A stretch of DNA of 64,000 nucleotides from Blastococcus litoris. GTDB taxonomy: Bacteria; Actinomycetota; Actinomycetes; Mycobacteriales; Geodermatophilaceae. Under the pieces are notes generated by a model. It had not been told where the DNA came from and did no database searches. It saw nothing but the letters and a program-made list of their open reading frames with translations. Within the stretch, counting starts at the first letter, position 1, and the number at the start of each line of letters is the position of its first letter. The stretch spans positions 124,001 through 188,000 of the forward strand of contig NZ_QCZF01000009.1 of assembly GCF_003075095.1 (NCBI RefSeq), given 5' to 3'. Below are positions 10,014 through 20,800 of this stretch, piece by piece. The translations under genes and the position numbers were made by a program.

Positions 10014-11341
10014 CCCGCACCCCCGACGACGACCGGCTGGTCGAGGACGCCGAGCTCGACGAGCAGACGGCCGACGAGCAGGCGCTCGCCGACGCCGGGC
10101 TGCCGCAGGAGGTGGGCGATCCCGGCGTCCGCGTCCGGAGCCTGCGGGGTCTCGGGCACCGGCTGTACAACGGCGAGGCCGGGCTCGACGTCGTCGGCAA
10201 GAGCCGGCTGATCTACCGGGTCACCGCCGTGGTCATCGCCCTGTGCCTGCTGTCGATGATCTTCCGGGGCTTCAACTTCGGCATCGACTTCGAGGGCGGC
10301 AACAGCTTCCGCCTGCCCGGGAGCGAGCAGCAGCTCGCCGAGGTGCGCACCGCTGCGGAGGACGCCGGCGCCGAGGTGGCGACCGCGCAGGTCGTCGGTG
10401 GCGACACGCTGCTGCTGCGCACCGGCACCCTCGACAACGACACCGAGCGGTCCGTCGTCGACGCGGTCGCCGCGGCCGCCGGGGTCGAGGCGAACGAGGT
10501 CAGCCCCGAGTCGGTCAGCGCCGAGTGGGGCAGCGACATCACCGACCAGGCGCTGATCGCCCTGGTCGTCTTCCTGGTCGCCGTCGTGCTGTTCCTCGCC
10601 GTCCGGTTCCAGCCGAAGATGGCGATCGGGGCGATGGCGGCCCTGGTCCACGACATCATCGTGACCGCGGGCATCTACTCGCTCGTCGGCTTCGAGGTCA
10701 CGCCCTCGACGGTGATCGGCTTCCTCACCATCCTCGGCTTCTCCCTCTACGACACCGTCGTCGTCTTCGACAAGGTCGACGAGAACGTCAAGGACCTCGA
10801 CCGCAGCGCCCGGATGACCTGGGGCGAGGCGGCGAACCTGGCGGTCAACCAGACGCTGATGCGGTCGATCAACACCTCCGTGATCGCGCTGCTCCCGGTC
10901 GCCGGCCTGCTGTTCGTCGGCGCCGGCCTGCTGGGCGTCGGCACGCTCAAGGACCTGGCCCTCGTGCTGTTCGTGGGTCTGGCGGCGGGCACCTACTCCT
11001 CGATCGTCCTGGCGACGCCGATCGTGGCCGACCTCAAGGAGCGCGAGCCGGAGGTGCAGGCCCTGCGCCGGCGCGTCCAGGCGCGGCGGTCCTCCGCAGC
11101 CCGCCAGGACGGGCGCGCCGCGGTCCCGGCCGGTCCGGTGGCCAGCGCGCGGCGGGCCCGTCCCGCGCGTGGCGGCGTGGCCGTCGCCGAGCTGCCGGAC
11201 TCGGTGGAGGCCGACGTCGTCGTCGAGTCGCCGGCGTCAGTCCGGCCCGAGGTCGGCGGAGCCACGGCGGCACCCCGACCGGGGGCCCGGCCGCAGCGAC
11301 CGGGCGGCAGGGGCCGGCCGGCGGGCAAGAAGCGCCGGTGA
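10010..11341 (+). CDS. secF: Protein translocase subunit SecF
   Basis: 443 residues, long for SecF because of a hydrophilic N-terminal extension (about 55 residues) and a C-terminal alanine/arginine-rich tail (about 355-443). The core carries FRGFNFGIDFEGGNSFRLPG, the membrane helices, GFSLYDTVVVFDKVDENV and the MRSINTSVIALLPV segment typical of SecF. It partners SecD in the inner membrane. The ATG overlaps the secD stop and the stop overlaps apt (GTGA). The basic tail (RPGGRGRPAGKKRR) may lie in the cytosol. Confidence 0.95.
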   Translation: MTRTPDDDRLVEDAELDEQTADEQALADAGLPQEVGDPGVRVRSLRGLGHRLYNGEAGLDVVGKSRLIYRVTAVVIALCLLSMIFRGFNFGIDFEGGNSFRLPGSEQQLAEVRTAAEDAGAEVATAQVVGGDTLLLRTGTLDNDTERSVVDAVAAAAGVEANEVSPESVSAEWGSDITDQALIALVVFLVAVVLFLAVRFQPKMAIGAMAALVHDIIVTAGIYSLVGFEVTPSTVIGFLTILGFSLYDTVVVFDKVDENVKDLDRSARMTWGEAANLAVNQTLMRSINTSVIALLPVAGLLFVGAGLLGVGTLKDLALVLFVGLAAGTYSSIVLATPIVADLKEREPEVQALRRRVQARRSSAARQDGRAAVPAGPVASARRARPARGGVAVAELPDSVEADVVVESPASVRPEVGGATAAPRPGARPQRPGGRGRPAGKKRR

Positions 11342-11919
11342 CCGCGGCCGGCCCCGAGGAGCCGCTGGACGAGCTCATCGCGTCGCTGACCGTCGACGTC
11401 CCCGACCACCCGGAGCCGGGCGTCCTCTTCCGGGACCTGACGCCGGTGTTCGCCGACGGGCCGGCGTTCCGGCGCATGGTGGACGGGCTCGCCGCGCCGG
11501 CGGCGTCCGACCCGCGGGCGGCCGCTGTCGCCGAGGGGACCGGTCCCGACTTCGACGTCGTCGTCGGCGTGGAGGCCCGCGGCTTCCTGCTGGCGGCGGC
11601 GGTGGCCCTGGACGCCGGCGTGGGCGTCGTCCCGGTGCGCAAGGCGGGCAAGCTGCCGCGGGAGCGCATCGCGGCCGACTACTCGCTCGAGTACGGGACG
11701 GCGACGCTGGAGCTGCACGCCGACTCGATCCGGCCGGGTGCCCGGGTCCTCGTCGTCGACGACGTGCTGGCCACCGGCGGGACCCTGGGCGCGGCCATCG
11801 CCCTCGTGGAGCGGCTCGGCGGGATCGTCGCGGCCGTCTCGGTGGTCGTCGAGCTCGCCGCGCTCGGCGGTCGGCAGCGGCTGGCGCCGCACGCCGTCCA
11901 CGCGCTCTGGACCACCTGA
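11338..11919 (+). CDS. apt: Adenine phosphoribosyltransferase
   Basis: 193 residues. Apt converts adenine and PRPP to AMP (purine salvage). The N-terminal DVPDHPEPGVLFRDLTPVF is diagnostic of the type I enzyme, as are VVGVEARGFLLAAAVAL, RKAGKLP and the PRPP-binding loop VLVVDDVLATGGTL. The GTG start overlaps the secF stop. The secDF-apt-rel order is conserved in actinobacteria, linking salvage with (p)ppGpp metabolism by position only. Confidence 0.96.
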   Translation: MTAAGPEEPLDELIASLTVDVPDHPEPGVLFRDLTPVFADGPAFRRMVDGLAAPAASDPRAAAVAEGTGPDFDVVVGVEARGFLLAAAVALDAGVGVVPVRKAGKLPRERIAADYSLEYGTATLELHADSIRPGARVLVVDDVLATGGTLGAAIALVERLGGIVAAVSVVVELAALGGRQRLAPHAVHALWTT

Positions 11920-11952
11920 GCGGGGGAGACGTTCGTCCCGTCCGGGGCCTGA

Positions 11953-11967
11953 CGGGGCTGCGCCCCG
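11953..11967 (+). terminator. Short GC hairpin between apt and rel
   Basis: A six-base-pair stem CGGGGC/GCCCCG with a TGC loop lies directly before the rel -10 element. It has no T-run. It could weakly end the secDF-apt transcript or be part of the rel promoter region. Confidence 0.35.
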
Positions 11968-11968
11968 C

Positions 11969-11974
11969 TAGCAT
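11969..11974 (+). promoter_or_regulatory. -10 element TAGCAT upstream of rel
   Basis: TAGCAT fits TAnnnT and predicts a leader of about 32 bases. An AGGAG ribosome binding site at 12003-12007 lies 5 bases before the GTG at 12013, which settles the rel start. Confidence 0.5.
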
Positions 11975-12012
11975 GGGGAGGGTCATCCCTCGTCAGCAGG
12001 GCAGGAGTAGCC

Positions 12013-14469
12013 GTGGCCTCGGACGTAGCCGCAGACGCGGCTCCCGCACGGCCGGGTGAGCCCACCGCCGAGGCCACCGGAGCTCCGGCCGCCGGGGCTT
12101 CGGCTGCCGGTGCGCCGGAGCGCGCGCCGCTGCCCGACCGGCCCGCCGTCCGCCGTCCCGACGACGTGGGCTCCGAGCCCGGCGATCCCGACGGCGCCCC
12201 CCGCCGCCGCGTCCGCGACCGGCTGACCCGCCGCATCATGGCCAGCCCGCGCACGCCCGTCGTGCGCCCGGTGCTCGAGCCGCTGGCCGCGCTGCACCGG
12301 CAGAGCCACCCGAAGGCGGACCTGGCGCTGCTGCAGCGGGCCTACGACGTCGCCGAGGCGGCGCACGCCAGCCAGAAGCGCAAGAGCGGCGACCCCTACA
12401 TCACCCACCCGCTGGCCGTCGCCACCATTCTCGCCGGCCTGGGCATGGACACCACGACGCTGGTGGCCGCGCTGCTGCACGACACCGTAGAGGACACCGG
12501 GGTCACCCTGGAGTCGATCACCGCGGACTTCGGCTCCGAGGTCACCCACCTCGTCGACGGCGTCACCAAGATCGACAAGGTGAAGCTGGGCGACGCCGCC
12601 CAGGCCGAGACGATCCGCAAGATGATCGTGGCGATGGCCCGCGACCCCCGCGTGCTGGTCATCAAGCTGGCAGACCGGCTGCACAACATGCGCACGCTGC
12701 GCTTCCTCCCGCCGGAGAAGCAGGAGAAGAAGGCGCGCGAGACGCTGGAGATCCTGGCCCCGCTGGCGCACCGGCTGGGCATGAACACGATCAAGTGGGA
12801 GCTCGAGGACCTCGCGTTCGCGACCCTCTACCCCAAGCGCTACGACGAGATCGTGCGCCTGGTCGCCGAGCGCGCGCCGTCGCGGGACACCTACCTGGCC
12901 GAGGTCACCTCGCAGGTCCAGGAGCAGCTCAAGGCCGCGAAGATCGAGGCGGTCGTCACCGGCCGGCCCAAGCACTACTACTCGATCTACCAGAAGATGA
13001 TCGTCCGCGGCCGCGACTTCACCGACATCTGGGACCTGGTGGGCATCCGGATCCTGGTCGACTCGGTGCGCGACTGCTACGCCGCGCTGGGCATCATGCA
13101 CGCGCACTGGCAGCCGCTGCCCGGGCGCTTCAAGGACTTCGTCGCGATGCCGAAGTTCAACATGTACCAGTCGCTGCACACGACGGTGATCGGCCCGCAC
13201 GGCAAGCCCGTCGAGCTGCAGATCCGCACGCACGACATGCACCGCACCGCCGACTACGGCATCGCCGCGCACTGGAAGTACAAGGAGAGCGCGCGGGCCG
13301 GCGGCAAGCCGAGCGCCGGCGAGTTCGGCGCGCCGCCCAAGGTCGGCTCGCCCGACGACATGCTCTGGCTCCGGCAGCTCCTGGACTGGCAGCGGGAGGC
13401 GCAGGAGCCCGGCGAGTTCCTCGAGACGCTGCGCTACGACCTCGGCCCGCAGGAGGTCTTCGTCTTCACGCCCAAGGGCGACGTGATCAGCCTGCCCGGC
13501 GAGTCGACGCCGGTCGACTTCGCCTTCGCGGTGCACACGGAGGTCGGCTACCGCACGATCGGCGCCCGGGTGAACGGCTCGCTGGTCTCCCTGGACAGCA
13601 AGCTCTCCAACGGTGACGTCGTCGAGGTCTTCACCTCCAAGTCGCCGAACGCCGGCCCGTCGCAGGACTGGCTGTCGTTCGTCGGCTCCTCCCGGGCGCG
13701 CACGAAGATCCGGCAGTGGTTCACCAAGGAGCGCCGCGAGGACGCCGTCGAGGCCGGCAAGGAGGCGCTCACCCGCGCGATGCGCAAGGCGGGTCTGCCC
13801 CTGCAGCGGCTGCTCGGCGGCGAGGCGCTGTCGACGCTGGCGAAGGACCTGCGCTACGCCGACGTCACGGCGCTGTACGCGGCGGTGGGGGAGAACCAGA
13901 TCTCCGCGGCCTCGGTGGTGGAGAAGCTCATCACCGCCCTGGGCGGCAGCGAGGGCGCGGTCGAGGACATTGCCGAGACCGCCATCCCGACCCGGCGCGT
14001 GCCGCGCCGGAGCGCGAGCGGCGACCCGGGCGTCGTCGTCCACGGGATGAGCGACGTCTGGGCGAAGCTGGCCAAGTGCTGCACCCCGGTCCCGGGGGAC
14101 GACATCCTCGGCTTCGTGACGCGCGGCGGGGGCGTCAGCGTGCACCGCACCGACTGCACGAACGCCGCGGACCTGCAGCGCAAGCCCGAGCGGCTGGTCG
14201 AGGTCGAATGGGCCTCCCAGCCCGGCTCGGTCTTCCTGGTCGCCATCCAGGTGGAGGCCCTCGACCGGCACCGCCTGCTCTCCGACGTCACCAAGGCCCT
14301 GGCCGACGAGCGGGTCAACATCCTCTCGGCCTCCGTGCAGACCAGCCGGGACCGTGTCGCGATCAGCCGCTTCACCTTCGAGCTGGCCGACCCGGCGCAC
14401 CTGGGTGCCGTGCTGCAGACGGTCCGGAACGTCGACGGCGTCTTCGACGTGGAGCGCGTCACCGCCTGA
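12013..14469 (+). CDS. rel: Bifunctional (p)ppGpp synthetase/hydrolase Rel
   Basis: 818 residues; about 90 N-terminal residues are alanine/proline-rich and non-conserved. The order is HD hydrolase domain ([20 protein letters not shown]; His156-Asp157 in HDTVEDTG), synthetase domain (RFKD at 372-375, then [14 protein letters not shown]), TGS ([20 protein letters not shown]), a Cys/His-containing helical region ([30 protein letters not shown]) and a C-terminal ACT domain. An intact HD motif plus RxKD marks a bifunctional Rel rather than a synthetase-only RelA. It makes (p)ppGpp on starved ribosomes and degrades it otherwise. Confidence 0.97.
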   Translation: MASDVAADAAPARPGEPTAEATGAPAAGASAAGAPERAPLPDRPAVRRPDDVGSEPGDPDGAPRRRVRDRLTRRIMASPRTPVVRPVLEPLAALHRQSHPKADLALLQRAYDVAEAAHASQKRKSGDPYITHPLAVATILAGLGMDTTTLVAALLHDTVEDTGVTLESITADFGSEVTHLVDGVTKIDKVKLGDAAQAETIRKMIVAMARDPRVLVIKLADRLHNMRTLRFLPPEKQEKKARETLEILAPLAHRLGMNTIKWELEDLAFATLYPKRYDEIVRLVAERAPSRDTYLAEVTSQVQEQLKAAKIEAVVTGRPKHYYSIYQKMIVRGRDFTDIWDLVGIRILVDSVRDCYAALGIMHAHWQPLPGRFKDFVAMPKFNMYQSLHTTVIGPHGKPVELQIRTHDMHRTADYGIAAHWKYKESARAGGKPSAGEFGAPPKVGSPDDMLWLRQLLDWQREAQEPGEFLETLRYDLGPQEVFVFTPKGDVISLPGESTPVDFAFAVHTEVGYRTIGARVNGSLVSLDSKLSNGDVVEVFTSKSPNAGPSQDWLSFVGSSRARTKIRQWFTKERREDAVEAGKEALTRAMRKAGLPLQRLLGGEALSTLAKDLRYADVTALYAAVGENQISAASVVEKLITALGGSEGAVEDIAETAIPTRRVPRRSASGDPGVVVHGMSDVWAKLAKCCTPVPGDDILGFVTRGGGVSVHRTDCTNAADLQRKPERLVEVEWASQPGSVFLVAIQVEALDRHRLLSDVTKALADERVNILSASVQTSRDRVAISRFTFELADPAHLGAVLQTVRNVDGVFDVERVTA

Positions 14470-14476
14470 GCGAGGA

Positions 14477-14516
14477 CCCCGCTGCCCCCACGCTCGGCGT
14501 GGGCCCTGCAGCGGGG
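14477..14516. terminator. Two-tier bidirectional hairpin between rel and the cyclophilin gene
   Basis: The outer stem CCCCGCTGC/GCAGCGGGG (9 perfect pairs) encloses an inner stem CCCACGC/GCGTGGG with a TCG loop. It lies between two convergent stop codons and would fold on either transcript. No T-run follows, as is usual for actinobacteria. Confidence 0.75.
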
Positions 14517-14534
14517 CCGTCCCCGCTCGTCGCG

Positions 14535-15374
14535 CTACGCGACGACGGACAGGGTGGAGATGGTCACCGGGGTGGCGGGGGCGCCGTCGCCCTCGGCGCC
14601 GACGTCCTTGATCCCGCCGGCCGCGACGGTGTCGAGGACCGCGAGGCCGGCCTCGTCGACGGTGCCGACGACCGTGTACTCCGGCGGGAGCGTGGTGTCG
14701 GCGAAGCAGAGGAAGAACTGGCTGCCCGTCGTGCCCGGCGCCATGGTCTTCGCCATGGCGATCGTCCCGCGCGGGTAGGTGGTCTCCGGGGTGACCTCCT
14801 CGGCGTACTTGTAGCTCGGGCCGCCCGAGCCGGTGCCCGTCGGGTCACCGCACTGCAGCACGCCGAAGCTCGGCTGGACGACGAGCCGGTGGCAGGTGCT
14901 GCCGTCGAAGAACGACTGCTGCGCCAGATAGGTGAAGCTGGCGGCGGCGCAGGGGGCCTTGGCCTTGTCGAGGGTCAGCGTCAGGTCGCCCTGGTCGGTG
15001 CTCATCAGCAGGGTCGTGGTGCCGGTGGCCGGGGTCGCCTCCGGGTCGGGCGGCGTGCCGACATCCGTCAGGTTGGTGTTGCCCGACGTGTCGGTCGCGT
15101 AGGTGCAGCTCACGGTGCCGTCGGCGTTCGTCGACGGGGCGGCGGCGCTGGTCGGCAGGTCCGCCGACGGGGTGGGGTCGCCCGCGGCCTGGGTGTCGTC
15201 GCCGTCGAAGACGCCGGTGATCAGCAGGGCGGCGCCGACCACCACGACCACCGCGATCACGCTGGCCAGGATGCCCAGGTTCCGGCGGCGCTTCTTGGCC
15301 TGCTCGGCGCGGCGCTCGAGCTGGCGCTGCAGGTGGCGCTGGGCGGCCTGGCGCCGCTGCTTGTTCGTGGGCAC
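14535..15374 (-). CDS. Membrane-anchored cyclophilin-type peptidyl-prolyl isomerase
   Basis: 279 residues. A basic cytosolic head ([21 protein letters not shown]) is followed by one membrane helix (about 33-54), an alanine/threonine linker, and an extracytoplasmic cyclophilin domain. The active-site arginine (STCHRLV), the [19 protein letters not shown] segment and [18 protein letters not shown] are recognisable. It should speed proline isomerisation in proteins after export. Actinobacteria commonly carry such a gene next to rel. It stands alone on the minus strand, converging on rel through the two-tier hairpin. Confidence 0.9.
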   Translation of the reverse strand: MPTNKQRRQAAQRHLQRQLERRAEQAKKRRRNLGILASVIAVVVVVGAALLITGVFDGDDTQAAGDPTPSADLPTSAAAPSTNADGTVSCTYATDTSGNTNLTDVGTPPDPEATPATGTTTLLMSTDQGDLTLTLDKAKAPCAAASFTYLAQQSFFDGSTCHRLVVQPSFGVLQCGDPTGTGSGGPSYKYAEEVTPETTYPRGTIAMAKTMAPGTTGSQFFLCFADTTLPPEYTVVGTVDEAGLAVLDTVAAGGIKDVGAEGDGAPATPVTISTLSVVA

Positions 15375-15452
15375 GGTGCGGTACTCCTCGGGCGGGTGCT
15401 GGTGCTGGGCGGACGCGGCCCCCGTGGACCCAACGCCTGCTGCTCGGCGGCG

Positions 15453-15458
15453 AGTCTA
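15453..15458 (-). promoter_or_regulatory. -10 element TAGACT (minus strand) for the cyclophilin gene
   Basis: Read on the minus strand this is TAGACT, giving a leader of about 70 bases. It lies in the 150-base divergent gap shared with the MBL-fold hydrolase gene. Confidence 0.4.
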
Positions 15459-15512
15459 GGGGGCGAAGCTGGGCGTTCCCTGGCGGCGCCCGGGGCGCGA
15501 TCGTCTCCCGCG

Positions 15513-15518
15513 TAACCT
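15513..15518 (+). promoter_or_regulatory. -10 element TAACCT, leaderless promoter for the MBL-fold gene
   Basis: TAACCT ends 6 bases before the GTG at 15525. There is no room for a leader or ribosome binding site, which points to leaderless transcription of the MBL-hisS-AKR operon. Confidence 0.55.
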
Positions 15519-15524
15519 GCACGG

Positions 15525-16220
15525 GTGCTCATCCGCTCCTTCCCCGCCGGCGCGTTCGGCACCAACTGCTATGCCGTCGCCCCCGGGCCCGGGCAGGAGT
15601 GCGTCGTCGTCGACCCCGGCATGGACGCCGTCGAGCCCCTCGCCCGGATGCTCGCCGACGACGGCCTCAAGCCCGTCGCCGTCGTCCTGACCCACGGTCA
15701 CCTCGACCACACGTTCTCCGTGCTGCCGGTCTGCGACGGCTACGACATCCCGGCCTACCTGCACCCGGCCGACAACGGCATGCTCGCCGACCCGGCGCGC
15801 TGGCACGGCCCCGCGCTGGCCCCGCTGATCACCGGCGTCCGGCTGCCCGACCCGTCGGAGGTGCGGCCGCTCGACGACGGCGCCGTCCTGTCGCTGGCCG
15901 GGGTCGAGCTCACGGTCCGGCACGCACCCGGTCACACGCAGGGCTCGGTGGTGTTCTCCGTCGACCTGGGGGAGGCTCCCGGCCTGCTCGCCGGCGACGT
16001 CCTGTTCGCCGGTTCTGTCGGCCGGGTCGACCTGCCCGGTGGGTCGTGGGACGCGATGCTGCGCTCCCTGCGCGACGTCGTCCTGCCCCTCGACGACGAG
16101 ACCGTCGTGCTGCCCGGTCACGGGCCGGCCACGACGATCGGCCGGGAGCGGGCGACGAACCCGTACCTCGCCGAGGCCGCTGCCGGCGCCGGGGCCGCAC
16201 CGAAGGGCCGCGGGCTGTGA
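15525..16220 (+). CDS. MBL-fold metallo-hydrolase (glyoxalase II-like)
   Basis: 231 residues. The metal site motif [10 protein letters not shown] (HxHxDH) at about residues 56-65 and further ligands in [18 protein letters not shown] and LPGHGP define the metallo-beta-lactamase fold in its hydroxyacylglutathione-hydrolase branch. Actinobacteria generally use mycothiol, so a glutathione substrate is unlikely; a mycothiol conjugate or other thioester is possible but unproven. It is conserved directly upstream of hisS in many actinobacteria. The hisS GTG overlaps its stop. Confidence 0.88.
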   Translation: MLIRSFPAGAFGTNCYAVAPGPGQECVVVDPGMDAVEPLARMLADDGLKPVAVVLTHGHLDHTFSVLPVCDGYDIPAYLHPADNGMLADPARWHGPALAPLITGVRLPDPSEVRPLDDGAVLSLAGVELTVRHAPGHTQGSVVFSVDLGEAPGLLAGDVLFAGSVGRVDLPGGSWDAMLRSLRDVVLPLDDETVVLPGHGPATTIGRERATNPYLAEAAAGAGAAPKGRGL

Positions 16221-17479
16221 GCGGACTGACCGCCCCGAAGGGCACCTTCGACACCCTGCCCCCGGAGTCGGCGCGGTTCCTCGCCGTCCGGGAGACGCTG
16301 ACCGCGCCGCTGCGCCGGGCCGGGTACGGCTACGTCGAGACGCCGGTGTTCGAGGAGACCGCCGTCTTCTCCCGCGGGGTGGGGGAGTCCACCGACGTGG
16401 TGACCAAGGAGATGTACACCTTCGCCGACCGCGGCGGCCGCTCGCTCACCCTCCGGCCGGAGCTCACCGCGGGGCTCATGCGGGCCTTCATCGAGCACCG
16501 GCTGCACGACGGCGCGCTGCCGGTGAAGCTGTGGACCGTCGGGTCGGCGTTCCGGTACGAGCGCCCGCAGGCCGGCCGCTACCGCCACTTCACCCAGGTG
16601 GACATGGAGGCGCTCGGCATCGACGACCCGGCCCTGGACGCCGAGGTGGTGGCGCTGGGGGTCCAGGGTTTCCGCGACCTCGGACTGCGGGACTTCGAGC
16701 TGCTGCTCACCTCGCTGGGCGACAGCACCTGCCGCCCGCAGTACCGCGAGCTGCTGGTCGAGTACCTGGCGAAGCTGGACCTCGACGAGGAGACCCGCCG
16801 CCGCGCGGCGATCAACCCGTTGCGGGTGCTCGACGACAAGCGGCCCGAGGTGCAGGCGCAGCTCGACGAGGCGCCGCTGATGGTCGACCACCTGTCGGAC
16901 TCGACGAAGGCGCACTACGACGCCGTCCGCCAGCACCTGACCGACCTCGGGGTGACCTGGACCGAGGCGCCGCGGCTGGTGCGGGGGCTCGACTACTACA
17001 CGAAGACGACGTTCGAGTTCGTGCACCACGGGCTCGGGGCGCAGTCGGCGATCGGTGGCGGTGGGCGCTACGACGGCCTGTCGGCCGCGCTCGGCGGACC
17101 GGACGTCTCCGGCATCGGCTACGCCGTCGGCGTCGACCGCACCCTGCTCGCCGTCCAGGCGGAGGGGCTCGACATCGGGGACACCGCAGGCGTGCAGGCG
17201 TTCGTCGTCCCGCTCGGGGCCGAGGCCAAGCGGCTCGCCGTCCGGCTGGTCGGGCAGCTGCGGCAGTCCGGCATCGCCGCCGACACCGTCTACGGCGACC
17301 GCGGGCTCAAGGGCGCGATGAAGGCCGCCGACCGGTCCGGCGCCTCGCACGTCGTCGTCGTGGGGGACCGCGACCTCGCCGCGGGCGTGGGCCAGCTCAA
17401 GGACATGCGCAGCGGGGAGCAGCGGGCCGTTCCCGTCGGTGAGCTGTTCGACCGGCTTCGTGAAAGCGTGGGGGAGTGA
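16217..17479 (+). CDS. hisS: Histidine-tRNA ligase
   Basis: 420 residues, standard. Class II signatures: motif 1 region around [18 protein letters not shown], motif 2 [20 protein letters not shown], the HisRS-specific [13 protein letters not shown], and motif 3 [29 protein letters not shown]; the C-terminal anticodon-binding domain contains [16 protein letters not shown]. It charges tRNA-His in the cytosol. GTGA overlaps on both sides tie it to the MBL-fold gene and the aldo/keto reductase. Confidence 0.97.
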   Translation: MSGLTAPKGTFDTLPPESARFLAVRETLTAPLRRAGYGYVETPVFEETAVFSRGVGESTDVVTKEMYTFADRGGRSLTLRPELTAGLMRAFIEHRLHDGALPVKLWTVGSAFRYERPQAGRYRHFTQVDMEALGIDDPALDAEVVALGVQGFRDLGLRDFELLLTSLGDSTCRPQYRELLVEYLAKLDLDEETRRRAAINPLRVLDDKRPEVQAQLDEAPLMVDHLSDSTKAHYDAVRQHLTDLGVTWTEAPRLVRGLDYYTKTTFEFVHHGLGAQSAIGGGGRYDGLSAALGGPDVSGIGYAVGVDRTLLAVQAEGLDIGDTAGVQAFVVPLGAEAKRLAVRLVGQLRQSGIAADTVYGDRGLKGAMKAADRSGASHVVVVGDRDLAAGVGQLKDMRSGEQRAVPVGELFDRLRESVGE

Positions 17480-18471
17480 CTTCTTCGATGGAACAGCGGC
17501 CGCTGGGGCGGACCGGGGCGGACGTCAGCGTGATCGGGCTGGGCACGTGGCAGCTCGGTGGTGACTGGGGCGACGTCGACGACGACGCCGCGGCCGAGGT
17601 CCTCGACGCCGCCCTCGACGCCGGCGTCACGCTGCTCGACACCGCTGACGTCTACGGGGACGGCCGGTCGGAGGAGCGCATCCGCCGGTCGCTGGCCGCC
17701 CGTTCCGACCGGCCCTTCGTCGCGACCAAGGCCGGCCGCCGCGCCGACCCGTTCACCGCGGAGCAGTACACGCCGGAGAACCTGCGGGCGTGGATCGACA
17801 GGTCCCGCCGCAACCTCGGCGTCGACACCCTCGACCTCGTGCAGCTGCACTGCCCGCCGACCGCCGTCTACTCCGACCAGCGGGTGTACGACGCGCTCGA
17901 CTCGTTCGTCGAGGACGGTGCCATCGCCGCGTACGGCGTCTCGGTGGAGACCGTCGCCGAGGGTCTGACCGCACTCGAGCACCCGGGCGTTGCCACCATC
18001 CAGGTGATCCTCAACGCGTTCCGGCGCAAGCCGCTCGAGGAGCTGCTGCCGGCCGCGCGCTCGGCGGGCGTGGGCATCCTGGCCCGCGTTCCGCTGGCCA
18101 GCGGGCTGCTGACCGGCAAGTACGACGAGTCGACCGAGTTCCCGGCCGACGACCACCGGAACTTCAACCGGAACGGCGAGGCCTTCGACGTGGGCGAGAC
18201 CTTCTCCGGGGTGCCGTTCGAGGTCGGCGTGGCCGCCGCCCGCGAGGTCGCCGAGATCGCCGGCGACACCGTCCCCACCGCCGCCTTCGCGCTGCGCTGG
18301 GTCATCGACCAGCCGGGCGTCACCACCGTCATCCCCGGCGCCCGCAACGTGACCCAGGTGCGCGGGAACGTCGCCGCCGCCTCGCTCGCCCCGCTGTCCG
18401 AGTCCCAGCTCTCCGACCTCGAGCGGGTGTACGACGAGCGCATCCGCGCCCACGTGCACGACCGCTGGTAA
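17476..18471 (+). CDS. Aldo/keto reductase
   Basis: 331 residues. The AKR barrel is clear: [12 protein letters not shown] start, the catalytic Asp/Tyr in [16 protein letters not shown], the catalytic Lys in FVATKAGRR, and the strand [10 protein letters not shown] with its His. C-terminal NADPH-binding features are present ([16 protein letters not shown]). The natural substrate is unknown. The GTG at 17476 overlaps the hisS stop; an ATG at 17488 is an alternative that starts at [10 protein letters not shown]. It uses TAA, the only TAA stop I found in the window. Confidence 0.9.
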   Translation: MTSSMEQRPLGRTGADVSVIGLGTWQLGGDWGDVDDDAAAEVLDAALDAGVTLLDTADVYGDGRSEERIRRSLAARSDRPFVATKAGRRADPFTAEQYTPENLRAWIDRSRRNLGVDTLDLVQLHCPPTAVYSDQRVYDALDSFVEDGAIAAYGVSVETVAEGLTALEHPGVATIQVILNAFRRKPLEELLPAARSAGVGILARVPLASGLLTGKYDESTEFPADDHRNFNRNGEAFDVGETFSGVPFEVGVAAAREVAEIAGDTVPTAAFALRWVIDQPGVTTVIPGARNVTQVRGNVAAASLAPLSESQLSDLERVYDERIRAHVHDRW

Positions 18472-18497
18472 CCCCTCCCTCCGAAAGGGCACCTGAG

Positions 18498-20273
18498 TTG
18501 CTTCGCACCCACGACGCCGGAACGCTGCGCGCGTCCGACGCCGGCACCACCGTCACCCTCGCCGGCTGGGTCGCCCGCCGCCGCGACCACGGCGGCGTGG
18601 TCTTCCTCGACCTGCGCGACGCCTCCGGCTACGTCCAGGTGGTCGTGCGCGAGGAGGAGGCCCACCACCTGCGCAACGAGTACTGCGTGCTCGTCACCGG
18701 CGAGGTGCGGCGCCGCCCAGAGGGCAACGAGAACCCCGAGCTGCCCACCGGCGAGGTCGAGGTCGCCACCACTTCGCTGGAGGTGCTGTCGGCGTCGGCC
18801 CCGCTGCCGTTCCCGATCGAGACCGACCAGGCCGCCTCGGACGACGTCCGCTACACCTACCGCTACCTCGACCTGCGGCGGCAGGGCCCGGCCCGGGCTC
18901 TCCGGATCCGCTCGGAGATCAGCCGGATTGCCCGCGAGGTGATGCACCGGCACGGGTTCGCCGAGGTCGAGACGCCGAACCTCACCCGCTCGACTCCCGA
19001 GGGCGCCCGCGACTTCGTCGTCCCGGTCCGGCTCCAGCCGGGCAAGTGGTACGCCTTGCCGCAGTCGCCGCAGCTGTTCAAGCAGCTGCTGATGATCGGC
19101 GGCCTGGAGCGCTACTACCAGATCGCCCGCTGCTTCCGGGACGAGGACTTCCGCGCCGACCGGCAGCCGGAGTTCACCCAGCTGGACTTCGAGATGAGCT
19201 TCGTCGACCGCGACGACGTCCTGGCCATCGCCGAGGACGTGGTGCGGGCGCTGTGGCGGGACCTGGCCTCCTACGACGTCCCGGAGATCCCGCGGATGAC
19301 CTACCGCGAGGCGATGGACCGCTTCGGGTCGGACAAGCCTGACCTGCGCTTCGGTGTCGAGCTGACCGAACTCACCTCCTACTTCGCCGACACGCCGTTC
19401 CGGGTGTTCCAGGCGCCCTACGTCGGGGCGGTCGTCATGCCCGGTGGTGGCTCGCAGCCGCGGCGGGCGTTCGACGCGTGGCAGGACTGGGCGAAGTCGC
19501 GCGGGGCCCGCGGCCTGGCGTACGTGACCATCGGGGAGGACGGCGAGCTGGGCGGGCCGGTCGCCAAGAACATCTCCGACGCCGAGCGGGCGGGGCTGGT
19601 CGAGGCCGTCGGCGCGAAGCCCGGTGACTGCGTCTTCTTCGCCGCCGGTCAGCGGCGCTCCTCGCAGGAGCTGCTGGGCGCCGCCCGCAACGAGATCGCC
19701 AAGCGCCTGGAGCTCATCGAGCCCGGCAGCTGGTCGTTCCTGTTCGTCGTCGACTTCCCGATGTTCGAGGAGACCGAGGACGGCTCCTGGACCTTCATGC
19801 ACCATCCCTTCACCTCGCCCACGCCCGAGTGGCGGGAGCGCTTCGCCGAGGACAAGGGCGCGGCGCTGTCCGACGCCTACGACATGGTGATCAACGGCAA
19901 CGAGGTGATGAGCGGGTCGGTGCGTATCCACGACGCCGGGCTGCAGGAGCGGGTGTTCGAGACGCTCGGCATGTCGCGCGAGGAGGCCCACGAGCGGTTC
20001 GGGTTCTTCCTGGAGGCGTTCGCGTACGGCCCGCCGCCGCACGCCGGTGCTGCGCTCGGGTGGGACCGGCTCTCGGCGCTGCTCTCGGGCGTCGAGTCGA
20101 TCCGCGAGGTCATCGCGTTCCCGAAGACCGGCGCGGGCTACGACCCGCTGACCGGTGCGCCCACCCCCATCACGGAGGCGCAGCGCAAGGAGGCCGGCAT
20201 CGACGCCAAGCCGGAGGAGCCGGCGCTGCCGGGCGAGCCCGGAGCCCCCGGGCCCACGAACCCGGCGCACTGA
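18498..20273 (+). CDS. aspS: Aspartate-tRNA ligase, TTG start
   Basis: 591 residues, bacterial type. The N-terminal OB anticodon-binding domain ([22 protein letters not shown]), class II motif 2 ([23 protein letters not shown]), the GAD insertion (about 290-400) and motif 3 ([12 protein letters not shown]) are in order. The start is the TTG at 18498: no ATG or GTG lies in frame between the previous stop and the conserved [11 protein letters not shown], and GAAAGGG precedes it. Many actinobacteria lack AsnRS and have an AspRS that also charges tRNA-Asn; that cannot be decided here. It runs tail to tail with the next gene, three bases apart. Confidence 0.95.
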   Translation: MLRTHDAGTLRASDAGTTVTLAGWVARRRDHGGVVFLDLRDASGYVQVVVREEEAHHLRNEYCVLVTGEVRRRPEGNENPELPTGEVEVATTSLEVLSASAPLPFPIETDQAASDDVRYTYRYLDLRRQGPARALRIRSEISRIAREVMHRHGFAEVETPNLTRSTPEGARDFVVPVRLQPGKWYALPQSPQLFKQLLMIGGLERYYQIARCFRDEDFRADRQPEFTQLDFEMSFVDRDDVLAIAEDVVRALWRDLASYDVPEIPRMTYREAMDRFGSDKPDLRFGVELTELTSYFADTPFRVFQAPYVGAVVMPGGGSQPRRAFDAWQDWAKSRGARGLAYVTIGEDGELGGPVAKNISDAERAGLVEAVGAKPGDCVFFAAGQRRSSQELLGAARNEIAKRLELIEPGSWSFLFVVDFPMFEETEDGSWTFMHHPFTSPTPEWRERFAEDKGAALSDAYDMVINGNEVMSGSVRIHDAGLQERVFETLGMSREEAHERFGFFLEAFAYGPPPHAGAALGWDRLSALLSGVESIREVIAFPKTGAGYDPLTGAPTPITEAQRKEAGIDAKPEEPALPGEPGAPGPTNPAH

Positions 20274-20276
20274 CGC

Positions 20277-20759
20277 TCACCCCTCGCGGCTGAGGGTCAT
20301 CGTCCAGTTCTCCCGCCAGGTCGCCCCGCCGTCCCAGGAGAACGACTGGTGCCAGCTGGGCCGGTCGGTGCCGACGCGCCACTCGAAGCGCACCCGCACC
20401 GGCCGGCCGGCCAGCACGTCCTCGCCCTCGAAGGTCCCGAGCCCGTCGGCGAACCGGCCGACCACGGGCGGGTCGAGCCGCCCGGGAGCCCGGGTCGAGC
20501 TCCAGTGGATCGACCAGGTGGCCGTGGCCGGGTCGAACAGCCGCAGCGTCATGCCCTCGAAGGGCGCCCCGTCCGGCGGGTCGGGCACGGTGATCCGGTC
20601 GAGGTGGCCGAGGCCGTGCAGCACCGGGAACGCCTCGCTGGTCGCGTCGAACTCGACCCACTCGTTGCAGGCGGGGTCGGTGTTGTCGCGCAGCTTGCGG
20701 TTGTGCACGTGCCACCGGCCGAAGACGAAGTCGAACGCGTCGGCTCCTGGGGTCGTCAT
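20277..20759 (-). CDS. Uncharacterised beta-rich protein (DUF1579-like)
   Basis: 160 residues, no signal peptide or membrane segment. The N-terminal FDFVFGRWHVHNRKLRD and repeated W-containing strands (ATWSIHWSST, RPSWHQSFSWDGG, TWRENWTM) suggest a small lipocalin-like beta barrel as in the DUF1579 group; this is inferred from pattern only. Proteins of this type are widespread but have no assigned function. The ATG at 20759 is the first codon after which the conserved DFVFG begins. It ends three bases from the aspS stop. Confidence 0.6.
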   Translation of the reverse strand: MTTPGADAFDFVFGRWHVHNRKLRDNTDPACNEWVEFDATSEAFPVLHGLGHLDRITVPDPPDGAPFEGMTLRLFDPATATWSIHWSSTRAPGRLDPPVVGRFADGLGTFEGEDVLAGRPVRVRFEWRVGTDRPSWHQSFSWDGGATWRENWTMTLSREG

Positions 20760-20800
20760 GCCGGGGACGGTCGCACGGGGGTACGACAGATCCGCTCGGC

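Noticed and set aside
11983-14400. An 805-codon open frame on the minus strand
   Set aside because: It lies wholly under rel and has the same shadow composition; the rel frame has all conserved motifs.
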